From: Asterochloris sp. CNOR1
Lineage: Eukaryota > Chlorophyta > Trebouxiophyceae > Trebouxiales > Trebouxiaceae
DNA length: 64,000 nucleotides
Assembly (NCBI GenBank): GCA_963969365.1
Contig: OZ017759.1
Location: forward strand, 434,001-498,000
Reading direction: 5' to 3'
The translations under genes were made by a program, and so were the position numbers. Shown in pieces: positions 1 through 11,600 of the stretch. Position 1 is the stretch's first letter; the number at the start of each line of letters is the position of its first letter. The notes under the pieces are model-generated. The model was given only the letters and a program-made list of their open reading frames with translations, was not told the origin of the DNA and did no database searches.

Positions 1-49
1 GACTGCTCAAGGTTGTCGACTGCTCAGCCTGTGCTGTCTACTGCTGCAG

Positions 50-2731
50 GGAAGCAGGACAGTGCCAAGCCGCCGACGAGCCACCTGGCCCTGGGGGACA
101 GCCGCATCAACCCCTTCCACACCAGCTACCACAGCGACTTCTCCCCTCCCTTCACATGGCAGGCAAGCCTGGCAGCGGCACAGGATGCTCCTGCAGAGGG
201 CTTCTGCATAAGCGCTGGAGCTGATCGCCCCTTGCAGCAACAGAGAGGGCAGCAGAGTGATGCCTGAATACTCACATGTCAGGCTGCAGACCCCGAAGTA
301 GTGGGGAGGAGCTGCTGCAGATTTGCAGCCAGCTGGCGCCGACAGCAATACGCTCAGCAACTGCTTTACCAGTCAGACAGGCATCTCATGTCAGAAACAT
401 TGCGCCTTGGCAGCTGGGCAGCACAGCTTTGCAGAGTGCTGGCTGATGGTATGAGGTTCGAGCCAGACGGCGTCAGCCCAGCCTGCTGGTTGCTTGCAGC
501 CATGGCTGCCGCAGCCATGCAGCAGCATTGCTGTGCAGCCATCTGCTCCACCCCCCAGGGTAATCAGCAGGGCTCCTGGCTGTGCAGGCGCGGATTCGGA
601 GTCCCCTGCGAAACAAGATGCTGAAGGATGTGGCGAACCTGAGGGACGTGTACAGCAGCGCCTTCCAGCGAGTCGGAGAGTGAGTCTTTGAAGTGCCTGT
701 ACTCGTTGGGCAGCCTGGGGTGAGAGCAGGGAGCAGCCCAGGACGGTACTCTGTGGGAAGGTGTCGCTTTGCCTCCAGGCAGGGCTAAGCACATGAGTCC
801 CGGGACTTCGCAACACAGGTACAGCTGGGTTGTTACCAGGGCTGCTGCATTGCTTCCAGTGAGGGAATAAGTAGGTCCTGGGGTCGCCTATTGATTGTGG
901 TGCAGCTATCCCTGTCCCCGTCTGCATTGCGGCTTTCAATGAGTGTATCCTGATTACTGAGGTGCTACTTCTGATATAGTGTGTGTTGCAATTCACTTAC
1001 TGGGTGAGCTGATGACTGGTGCCTGGTGCTGCATCTTGAAGCTGCGATGGCTGTGCAGGAAGAGCTGGCGGCACATCGAGCTGTTTTGTTGCCTGCCTGC
1101 TGCCGTGTGCCGTGTGATGCTGCCGCATTCACCACCACAAGTGAGTCAGTGCCTGCTGGCTGGTGCAGGAAGAGGTTGCATGACATGATCCAGCACATGA
1201 CAGAGCGCTTGGCAGGCAAAATTGGCAACGCCAACAACAACGCCTTCATGCTGCGCAAGCTCTTCAAGATGTACGACACTGCCAACACAGGGCAGGTGAT
1301 CAGATCTGGGCACACGTGGAGCCCTAGAAATTCCTATCTTGTATCCAGCAGCCAGCTTGTCCCAGGCGGTGGATGCACAGGTGCTGAAGCAATGGCCAGC
1401 AAGAGGCCAAGACAGTATGACCAAACTCCCAGCAGCCAATGAGAAGTATGGTGCCTGCCTGCAGATTGAGATTGAGGACTTTCGTGCAATGAGCGAGTCC
1501 TTTGGGATGCAGCTTGACGACGACTCCCTGCTGGCGCTTTTCTCATGGGTGAGCACCTGAGCCACTGATACACTGATGCTCAATAGCACTGATGCTTTGC
1601 CTGATGCTGCTGTGCTGCTTGGATCAAAAGGTGGTCGCTGCACCCCCTGCAGCATGGCTCCCAAAGAGAGGCACCCCCGACAGGCTGATGCCCTTGCAGC
1701 TGTTGCCGGGGGAGAGCACCTGCTCATTGTACTACTAGTGCCCTGGCGTTTGCTGCAGTGCCGCTCTGTCAAGGTGCTGTTGCATCCCCTGCAGCAGAGC
1801 ACCTGGCAACAGGCAGCCTGCAGCCTTATGACCTCATAGCTGTCCTGTACCTCTTCGATGCTTGTCCCTGCAGCAAAGGCCGCCCTGCTGGTCCTGAGCC
1901 CGCCTGCTGGCTGCCCAACTCCCAGGGGACAGCAAGCCGTCATGCGGGCTCTTCCTGGTGTTCCTGAGCCTGCCCGTTGCCCTGCCCCTGCAGTACGACC
2001 CGCAGGCGACGGGGAGCATCGACTACCAGCAGCTGATGAAGCAGCTGCTGCACAGCGACTACTACGCGCTGTACCTGGGGACGGTGGACAACACCCAGAA
2101 CACGCTGGAGGCAACCGCTGTGGCCAGTCTGGGTTCTAGCCTGCGCAGTAGGATCAGGCCTCAGGCCGAGCGCCTGCAAAAGGTAGGGAACTTCAGTGCA
2201 CAAGTCCCCACTTTGTGCTGTGTGCTGCTGATCTGCCGCCAGCACAGCTCTGGAACCATTGAGTTCGAGCAACAGAATCAGGCCCTGTTCACCTCAAGTG
2301 AGTGAGTAAGCCTTCTCTTTGCTGGCTGAGGGCGGCAGGCTGCTGATGGCTTAGCACATTGGGACGCTGTCCGAATATGACCACTGGAGATGGGATCCGT
2401 GGAAAATTTGTATGGTGACCTGCTCAGCTTGCTGGCTACACTGCTGCAGGGGCTGTCACAACAAGTGTGAACAGAGCAGCCAGGCAGGGATGGGGTCCAC
2501 GACGGGACTGCCCGGCCAGTTCACTGAGCTCAGTTGGCTATACTGGTGCAGGTGCTGTCTCAGTATGACGATGGCACTGGCAGTGTGTCAGAGCGCGCCC
2601 TGCTGGCATCCTGCGCAGCCTGCAACGTGCTGCTGAGTGAGAAGGAGAAGGATTATGTTTTGTCCACCCTTGACCCCAGCGGCACCCACCACCTGCCTGC
2701 CGCCGAGTTTTGCTCCACCTTCTGCTCCTAA
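50..2731 (+). CDS. EF-hand-like repeat protein, 3' part (5' end outside window)
   Basis: Role unknown; the repeats resemble calmodulin-type EF-hands. Exons read as 50-162, 588-679, 1169-1295, 1465-1548, 1994-2182, 2243-2297 and 2552-2731 (TAA). The first four junctions and the fifth join in phase; the first intron has a GC donor (TGGCAG|GCAAGC). Loop-like segments are YDTANTGQ-IEIEDF, YDPQATGSIDY, HSSGTIEF and YDDGTGSVSE. Each keeps the central Gly and a following hydrophobic residue but lacks most acidic ligands, so calcium binding is doubtful. The protein ends in ...AAEFCSTFCS. The join between 2297 and 2552 is out of phase, so a small exon or non-standard site is missing there. A TGTAA motif lies about 95 bp after the stop. 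A ciliary role would fit EF-hand proteins of algae, but that is a guess. The gene starts upstream of the window. Confidence 0.72.
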
Positions 2732-2824
2732 TTGTACCCTGCAAACACTGCCTCAAGTTGAGGCGCATGCATCTCAACACTTTCTGTCCACCAGTGTGTG
2801 CTGCCTTTCCCAGTCCAGCAGCCT

Positions 2825-2829
2825 TGTAA
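2825..2829 (+). promoter_or_regulatory. TGTAA polyadenylation motif of the EF-hand gene
   Basis: TGTAA is the usual chlorophyte poly(A) signal. This one lies about 95 bp downstream of the stop at 2731, which is the expected distance. Confidence 0.5.
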
Positions 2830-3697
2830 GCACTGCAGTTGAGCGCATCTGCAGGCACAGCTGCACATGATTGATGCAGCATGGCAGGCTGGCAATGGCT
2901 TTGCTTGTCTCTGATCCACTGTACAGCATTGCATCGCGTTTGCAGCTGAGCCATACCCGAAAGCATAAGCAGGCCCTGACAGAGCTCAGCTTACAGCTGC
3001 AGCATAGCTAGGCTGCGCTTACGCAGCAGGGGTCGAAGTTTCCAGAGAGGCATGCAGCTGCCGGCTGCTGAGAATGTCCAGCTCAAGAGCCCTGCTGCTG
3101 ATTTGGATGTAATACTTGATGTGAGCAACAGAGGCCCCAGTCAGATGTGGCTGCAAAAGGGTATGGGGCAGCTCAGCACTAAGCTGGAATGTCAGCCCAC
3201 TTTTGAAGGCTGCATGATGAGCAGGCGCAGCTATATGTGTGACCCTGGGTGCAGCTGCAGCATCTTGAGTGCCATTCTGAAGTAGCTTTCAGCCATTTCT
3301 CTGCTGAATGGCTGCCATGATTGCATTCAGGTTTATTCGTCAAGAGTGTGAGGGTGATTCATGGTGGTCAGGGCTGAGAGCAGAAGTCAGTGTAAAGAGG
3401 GGGGCCATGAGAGACATAGCTTGCTGCGATGAATGTGTCGCCACAATGAAATGCAACAGCATGAACCATGTCGTATGCATGCTGCCTAGAGGTGGCAGGC
3501 AACGGGCAAGGTCCGGCGGCAGACGACGTGGTCCGGCACCTTGCTCTGGCTGGCAAGCCTGGAAACAGATGCCCTGAGAGTTCACCCCTGGTTTTTCCCT
3601 CAGTCTCAGGTGTCACGTGGCAGCTGGAGGGCGGGGCTAGCATCTCTTGCAGGCGCCCTCGAGGCCACCATCCTGGAGGGGCTCACCCTGGAGGGGC
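2830..3697. other. convergent intergenic region, no gene seen
   Basis: This gap separates the 3' ends of the EF-hand gene (+) and the mitochondrial carrier gene (-). Open frames here are short and show no recognisable protein or splice pattern. A 13-bp unit (CTGGAGGGGCTCA) is repeated twice at about 3672-3699, just at the carrier stop. Confidence 0.55.
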
Positions 3698-6600
3698 TCA
3701 GATCTGCACTTTGAGTCCTAGCTGGCGCTTGGCCTCCTCAAAGACAAACCAACTGATTCCAGCTGAAGGGGCAAGCTTGAGCATGTTGGGGAGCAGGCCC
3801 TGCAGGGACAAGCAGCAGTCCAAGCTCATTGCTGAGGCCAACAGACAGTGCCGGCTTTGGGGACATGTTTGGGGCTTCAGCAGGCGGTGGCCACTACACA
3901 GGCTTCCAACTGTGAGGGAGCCAGCTGAAACCTGCCAGCATAGCGCTGACTGCAGGTGGTAGAGGGCATGCACGCACTTTGACTGCCAGCAGAAACAGGC
4001 CTGCGGGCAGGACTTGAGCAGGCACACAGAAGGGCAATGACATTGGTGCTACAGTGCAGGAGATCTGGCAGAAGCCGTGGAGGGCCAACAGGCCCAGGCA
4101 AAGGTTACACAGCGTCAGCATGAGATGGCTTCAAGCTGGTGCGCTCACCCTATACAAGCCCCGCATGCCCTCATTCCTGTAGGTGCGTGACAGCACGTCG
4201 GTCATACCCTTATACTTCATGGGCTTGCCTCCTATACCCTGCGCCTGCAGGCTTTTAAAACAAAAAGTTAATCTAAGATAGGGAGCAGCGGCTCTGGCCT
4301 CAGCTGCATGTCACAGGTTCCACAGACTCTTCAACATCTGGGCCTGGCTGCAGATGCAAGGGAGGCGGTCCTGCACAGCATCCACACATGAGCTGCACAA
4401 GGTGCTTATGAAGGCGATGTGGGAATACAGCAGCGTGCTGAAGCACCTGACAGGGATCGGCAGCCTGTGCGGGCTGCCACACCTGCACAGCATCCACACA
4501 TCAGCTGCACAACGTGCTTTGCTGAGGCAGGTGTGGGTGTGCAAGCGTCGCTGCAGCACCTGACTTCAGTCAACACATGCAGATAACAGCAGCCTCAGAG
4601 GCTATTGCCCCTGCACAGCATTTGTAACCAGCTGCACGCAGCGCCTGTGCCTGCTGAGACATGCTGGCAATTCAGTAGGCGCTGCAGCATCAGGCCTCTG
4701 TCCGGCATCCTAAGCCAGCACAATCACTGCAAGGGTCTTTCATGATGTCACAGTGTCTCTAGAACGTGTCTGCAGTGTTGCGTGCCACATAGCAGGCATC
4801 GCCAGCCCGGCTGCAGCCCACTCCTGACCTCAGCCCTCAAGGTCGACAACACTGAGCAGCACATAGCAGTGCAACTATTGATGACACGAGGTCCATGTGC
4901 ACCAATGACATGGTGCAGGAGGCAGACCTGGGCACGGAGCTGGTCTGCGCAGCCTGAAGGCATCCTCACCAGGAGCTGTGTCTGCACCAGCGAGCAGAAC
5001 AGGGCCACTCACTGCTGGGCAGGCAGGCCACAGATGGCTCGCTCTTGTCTCAAGCAGGGCAGCCAAAAACCAACCGCAGGAGCAGCACTCACCTGGAGTT
5101 GCGCGTCGCACCAGCGACAGGGGGCAAGAGACAGGCTGGGCCACCGAGGAGCTGGAGGGCCTGTCAGCAGCCAGAGTGCCTGGCCCCATCTGAGCAGCTT
5201 GCAGGGTTGATAACCCCCAATCGGCAGAAACGGTCCATCTGGTGCAGCAGCATCACCCACCTGGAGCCTTGTGCGAACAAGCGACAGGGGGTAGGAGGCG
5301 AACTGGGCCACAGAGCTGGAGAGCATGCCAGCTGCCAGAATGGAAACAGGGTGGGGGTCGCCATGGTACTTCTCTAACAAGTGCTGCTTCATGAGCTCGA
5401 AGGTTGCGATGTCTACTCCAGCGTAGGGGATGATTCCGATCTGCGCGCAGCACATGGAAGCATTTGAGCTGTAGAGACCTGGGACAGCAGGGCTCTCCTG
5501 GTCAGATGCTGCTCCAGGAGCTTGGGTGAGGCGCTGTTCAGTCCAGTGTGGGGGGTGGTGTCAAAACTGCAGGCAGCAGTGATGCTGTCCTGGTTCTCGA
5601 TGAGTGGTGCAGGTGTTGCTCTCCGGCCCCAGCGCGGGCTGCACGCTCTGCAGCAGGCTCACCAGGGATGGCAGCAGCCCCTTGTAGAAGGCGCGCACCC
5701 CCTCGTGCTGCAACACCTTGCGCACGCAGTCGCGCATGCCGCGGTAGGTGCCCTCAGGCGACACCGCCAGGCGCGTGCGTACGAGCTCCAGGGGGTAGAT
5801 AGTTGCCTGCAGGGCAGCTGGCTGGGCTCAGATGCAAGCAGCCGGGTGCAGAGAGGGCTTGATAGGGACGATAGGCGCATGGCCATGCTGGTGCCATTGC
5901 AAAGGCCGAATCTGGGTAGCTGCCCAGGGTTGTCAGGAACAGGTCGTCAGGAATATGTGCTTGACCCATCTGCTCCACCCCGGCCGCTTTGGGTGTGCGT
6001 CTCAAGGGCAAGTTCTGGCACTCTGCCTCTGCAGAGGCTTCTTGGCGGCCATCTGCAAGGTCGCCCCGGCAGTCGCCGCGCAGCTTGAATTGCGCATGAG
6101 CTGCCGGTCCACGCCCCTCAACCTTACTTCTGACATGATGTTTGCTCAAAAGCTGCAAGAATTGACCACCTCCTGCCCATCATGCGCTGTGAGCCTCTGT
6201 GCTCAGCTTTGATGTCAACTAGGTAGCCTTCACTGCCCAGCAGCGATTCCCTGGCTTGTGCAGCCCGGCCCACCTGCGCAGTTGCCCCAGCCAGGCCGCC
6301 ACACATCATGCGTTGCGCGGGGGTGATCCTGTCAATGTGCTCGCCCAGCAGCATCTGCTTTATGCGGTCGTTGAAGGTGAACTTGAGCCCGGTCTCGGGG
6401 GCAATCTTGAGCACATTGATGCCGTTGCCTCGAAAGTACGCCCTGAGGGTACCTGCATGACGGGGACAGAGTTCGAGCAACATTGGCATGATGCAGGCTT
6501 GAGGCGGTCTCAAGCGTACTGACCAAGCATACCCAAAGCTTGCCTGCAGCAGGCACCCAGGGTCTACCAAGCAGCATAGCTGTGGAGGACAGGGTCCACG

Positions 6601-8125
6601 AGTGCAGGGGAGTTCTTCCAAGGCCGCCCTACACTTCCTCAACGTGAGCTGCCCATGCTCTGCACTGGGCTGCATCTGTCTCCAGGTGTCTGCAGGCATG
6701 TCTGCATGCATGTCTGCATGCACGCCATCCTGCGCAGCTCAACAACAGGGAGCAGAGTACGCAGGCCTGTGGACGCTGTGAGGCAGATCTGCCACCTCCA
6801 CCTGAGCTGCAGACCTGCCCAGCTGGCAGGAAGGGCCCAGCTGCCCCCCGAAGCTAGTGGGCAGGGAGATTCCCCTGGCATCCGTGGCCGGTGACCCCCA
6901 GCGGTGATGAGTCGCTGGTTCACAAACAGCACCATCCTTGACCTGACCCACAGGCAGGACGCCATACAGCTGCCGGCGCTCACCCTCGGCAGCGATCTTC
7001 TGCAGCCCGCCCCGCAGCGTGAGCCCCTGCGCACCGTCCTGTATCTGCAGGAGCATCTTCAGGCGGTCTATGGGGGCTGTGGCTGTCCGGCTGACGGCGC
7101 CCGCCAGCCCTGCAGGCACAGCACAGAGCAGCTCAACATACGATGCTCCGGTATTAGTGTGGTTCAGGGGGTGCAGGACCATCCTGCAGACCTTTTTGCA
7201 CTGGAGACTGTCTGCGCTCGTCAGCCCTGCAGGCAGCAGCGGGGCTGCAATGGTCAACTTCTGGTGTTGGAAGTGTTTGGTGCCAGAGTGCAGTCGCCGC
7301 AGATTCTGGGCCACCTGTGCCTGTCGGCCCTGCATACAAGTAACTGCCCCGCTTCCAAAGTCAAGCTGTTCCTGCCTGAGTGCTGCATGTGACTTGCGGC
7401 GATGGCTGCCAGCCCTGCAGGCAGCACCGAGTGATGGGAGGCAGCACCACGGGGTCCTGACCTATGTAACTGCATGCAGCTTCACTCTGGCAGAAGAGCA
7501 TCTGCAGGTGGCATCAGTCGAAGCAACAAGGCACAAGAGCATCTTTGCACGGCAGCCCGGCGGGCCTGCTGTCAGGTTGCTGCCTGTGACTGGTGGCCCT
7601 GCCAAGTCAGCTGGTTAGGTGAAGAGAGCCGTCAAGTGTGCAGGCCAGGCTCATGGCGGAGTTCTGGAGTTGCCGACCAGCACGTCCACGGTGTGCTGCA
7701 CTGTACTCAAACTATCACAACAGGCGACTGCAACAAGCAGCTTGCTGTGTGCCCAGCCAGCTGGGGCTGCTGGCAAGTGCTCGGGTCTGTTCCGCCCCCG
7801 ACTCGGCTGCACAAGTGTCTGGGCACAGAGGGCCACTTGGGTGCTGCCATCAGCAAGGGCACTGACAAGCAGGCAGAAGTGCAAGCTAAGCTGAAGAGTG
7901 CTGTGCCACTGCAGGCGGCAACTTGTCAGGCTGCACGTGCAGGCATCGATTGGAGCTGCAACCCCTTGTGTCTGCAGCCGCAGCCTGGCCGTGCTGGACA
8001 GCCAGCATGTGCGTCAGGAGACTGCCTGGAGGTGCCTGGGCCCCACTGGAAGAACGCACAGCACAGCCAGAGACCTCACCTCCTGCAATCAGGACTTTTG
8101 CAGGTCTCCATGGGTCGTCGCCCAT
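3698..8125 (-). CDS. mitochondrial carrier family protein, SCaMC/APC-like (ATP-Mg/phosphate type)
   Basis: Inner-membrane transporter of the SLC25 fold. Exons, 5' to 3': 8125-8080, 7109-6984, 6452-6274, 5806-5663, 5440-5261, 4244-4149, 3799-3698; all junctions are in phase, giving about 290 aa. The three repeats carry the signatures PIDRLK, PLELVR and PLSLVR; the third has Ser where the family normally has Asp/Glu. Motifs such as AYFRGNGINVLKIAPE and GMRGLYRGLLPNMLKLAP match the calcium-activated ATP-Mg/Pi carrier branch known from plants and animals. No N-terminal EF-hands are visible. The Met at 8125 (MGDDPWRPAK) is the first in-frame Met, but the frame stays open upstream to an acceptor-like site at 8243, so further 5' exons may exist. 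An intron holds a decayed copy of exon 5440-5261. Substrate assignment is by family resemblance only. Confidence 0.85.
4371..4640. repeat. three imperfect tandem units in a carrier intron
   Basis: The motif CTGCACAGCATCCACACAT and its flank recur at about 4371, 4482 and 4610 (spacing about 111 and 128 bp); the third copy is the most diverged. The units lie inside the intron between exons 5261 and 4244 of the carrier gene. Confidence 0.6.
5103..5205 (-). pseudogene. decayed duplicate of carrier exon 5440-5261
   Basis: On the minus strand this segment reads like SSSSVAQPVSCPLSLVR, matching LSSSVAQFASYPLSLVR of the true exon about 158 bp away. It keeps a good donor (CCAG|GTGAGT). Relative to the true exon it has a one-base insertion just before the donor, so it cannot replace the exon in frame. 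It is best read as a tandem exon duplication left to decay within the intron. Confidence 0.75.
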
Positions 8126-8693
8126 ATCCAGCTTGGGTGGGGGGCCAGGGCTGCGTGGGCGGCCAGGGCAGTGCCCCTCCCCGCCGCCCGCCGCCCCAGG
8201 GCCCTTGGCGGAGGGGCCCGGGCTGCTGATGGTGGATGTTGTCTGTCAAATGATGGCAAGCTGATCCTGCTGTTTGCAAAAGCCTTCAGGACAGCAGCTG
8301 GAGTGGTGCCTGTTGATGCTGAAGGCGTTTGCAGTGGCTGCACTGAATGTGCTGGGTGGGGCCAAGCTGATCAGTGCACTATGCTGCAGCCTGACAACAG
8401 GCAGTCAAACAGCTTCATGTGCAAGGCAACGGGCACTGCATGCTCAGATACCCCAGATTTGCAGGCGCTCTCGGGATGACAGCCCTAAGGTTCTTGGGCG
8501 GACAAGAAGACGAAGTTATGCCAGACTTCATGGAGTTGTCAGCACAGCTTGGAATCAGTACATAATGAATAAAAGTTTCAAGGGAAGAGGAGAGATGGGC
8601 AAGTAATGAATCAAATGCAATAAGGCAGATCAAACATCAACCCACAAAGGCGACAGGAGGGCTTTCAGAAGTACCTCGCTGCTGGGGAGGGAC

Positions 8694-11600
8694 TCAGACC
8701 TCCAAGGGACATGTGAACCTGCAGCATGACATACAATCCTTGCTGCACTCAGCCAAAGTGTACACATGCATTTAGGGAAGGTTGCGAGCATGCTTGCTCA
8801 CCGGAAGTTTCTGCCCTCAAATTGCCCCATGCTGACAAAGTGCTCCCAGAGCTGATCCTGTGATTGTAGTCCCTGCAGGTCTTTGCTCTTCGCCTGGTAG
8901 AACGCGAAGTCGAAGCACTTGGGGCCCCGGTAGCGCATGGTTGCAATCTTTGGAGCCTTGAAGTCTTGGGACCGGGTGGACCACTCATTGCTGGTCACGT
9001 CTGGGACACCAGAGGCCTGCAAAGGGTTCAGCTTGTTTCCGCCGTCGCCCTCAGCCAGCTGCTTTAGTCTGGCATGAGGCAAGATCAACATGCTTCAGCC
9101 AGTACGCCGAAGCAGGATATATATTTATAGCTCTATGGCTCGGCTCCAGACAGGCAGACCACCCAATCTTAAAAGAAACATCCTGTTTCTGATCTTACCC
9201 CCATCCAAAAGGCAGCAGGCAGACCTGGCTGCTTACCACAAAACAAATGTACAGGAGGGTGGCAGGTGCGGTGTGGCGAGACATGCATCAGAGGTCCAGC
9301 ACAGACAGCGATTGCTGGACCTTTTCCAGCGGTGCAGCCGGGGCCAAAAGCATCGGCGGCCTGTCACGCATGCAGTTGGTCGCTCCAGCACAACAGGCAC
9401 CCACTGCTCATGCAGGCAGGTGTGCCTGCACCTTTGCCAAACTTGTGCACGGCGCGGAGGTCCAGGCACAGTGCATTGAGTACTGTCGGTTGCAGTTTGC
9501 ATACCTGTGCAGCCATCCACTGGTCATACTTGGTGGCCAAAGTGGAGTATGACCAGTCGTTACCCAGCAGCACGCCCTTGGTTTTCACGAAGAGAACCTC
9601 AAAGGGGTTCAAGGAGATACCGTCGTAGTAATGCTCGCCATAGGGGTTCACTCTGCGTGGGCAACAGATTGGGCTGTGTGCGATGCTTGCTGGTCACACT
9701 TGTCATGCATGGGAAGTTGCTATGTCAGTGTGAGCACAATCAGCAGAGACTTTTACCAGCTGGCCTGGAGCTGCAAGCTGAAGAGTACAAGGCGTGGCTG
9801 ACAAGTCCATGCCAAGCACAGTGCAGGGGCCCCAGCAGGCTGGCTCCGTGCCTGGGACGGCCCTACTGAATTCTCTATGATGGCCTATCAGTGTGCGATA
9901 CCAACTGCTAGGGCCTCTTGCAGGCTGCACCTATTCTTGGTGCATGCACCAGCACTTCAGCATTGCACAGCTGCTCGACCATGACGCCCAGCCCAAAGCC
10001 AGATGACTTCAGCAATTCTGCCTGCTGTCTCCCACTGGCTATCTCTAGACAGTCAGTACTCTGGTAGCACACCATCATGAAGCCAGCCCCATGCTTGGCA
10101 TCTGCTGGACCCCACTTTCTGCTCAGCAGGCAGGTCCCAGCACAGTCCCAGCCCAACAAGCCAGTCCCAGCCCAACAACAAGACTTGCCTGTTGTTGCAT
10201 TCCCAATTGCGCTTGTCCAGCCAGTCGATGCCCTGGTAGCGCATCATGAAGCTGTCGATGTTGTACCCTGCCTGGAGCACGGTCCAGGAGCTGCCCAGCT
10301 CTGCGTGAAAGATGGTGTCCCACATGTCTGTGTGGCACTTGAACACGTTGCCATTGCGGTACATGATGCCGAAGCCAACCTGGACAGCGAGAAGAGGCTG
10401 TTCGGAACAACATTGACAAAAGGTTGTGCTGGCATGGTGCATGGGCACACTCAGACCTGTGTCAGGTGTGGCGCACATGGAAAGCCAACCCGCATGGCAA
10501 GGTAGGGCGGAGCGTCCTGTACAAGGGCTGCCACAACAGGCCATGAAGCAGGTCTGAAAGGTGCACTCGGTGACTGCTGGCAAAGTTTGCCTGTGGGGGT
10601 GCACGTCAAGTACAACCTGCATATGACACCTGCCGCTGTGGACGATTGTGGGGCAGCCAAAGGTGACAACACTCGACATCAAGCATTGAGCGCGCTTGTG
10701 CACCACTGAGCACTCAGCACAGACACCATGAAGTTGAATTCGACCAGGCGTGATGAAGGGAAGTGTGCCCTGCCAGCAGAGTATCAGATGATCTGCCAGA
10801 GACTCTAGACTGCCAAAGATGCCAACACAGGAGGCAATACTTCCTTCAGCTGGGCACATCAGAAGATATTGGTGGACCCAGCTGCAAAAGCCCTGCGCCT
10901 GTCAAAGGCTTTCAGGCCTCACCTGGTCAGTGGCCACCACGTAGGATTGCACATGGGGGTTGGTGCGCCACTCCCCATCCACAATGCCATCCTTTGGGCT
11001 CCCCTCACAGCTGATGGTGGGGCCCACCAGCTTGACTGTGTCTGACAGCTTAGAGGTGAGCGTGGCCTGCCACCGCACCTTGCCCTGCACAGCAGAGATG
11101 GTATTTAAACAGTGGATAACGTCAAGGCCTGGTAGACAAGATGATCATTGCCACGACTCAAGCCCCACTCGGTCCTGGTTGCCAGGAGACTGGGCAGCAC
11201 GAAACATGCAACATAGCCTCCACTAAGGGTACGGTTAAACAGGGCTTAGATAAGGACCTGCTTGTTCACCCACAGCATAGCTTCCACCTCAGGTCAGCTC
11301 CAGCCTCCACCTCAGGTCGTCAAACTGGGTGCGCTTCAGATCAGCACTGCCTGCACCTCAGGTCAGCACAGCCAGCTCCTGACCTGGAGGTAGGGCGGGA
11401 TGAAGGGGCCCCTCACGCTGCTGTTCATGAAAATGAAGTACTTGTAGCCTGCCGGCTGGATCTTGCCGGTGTCCAGGAGCCACCCAAAGGTGCCCCAGTC
11501 GTAGCAGGAGTTGGGGTGGTACTCGAAGCGCACGTTGGCCGGCGCCGGGGGCAGGGGATCGAGTGCCTGCAGGCAGGGCCGGTGGGGCAGGTGAGTGAGG

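Noticed and set aside
5522-6088. A 188-codon plus-strand open frame
   Set aside because: It is antisense to the carrier exon 5806-5663, whose protein is clearly recognisable.
10053-10859. A 268-codon minus-strand open frame read as one exon
   Set aside because: Only 10379-10189 matches the protein family; the rest is intron that happens to lack stops.
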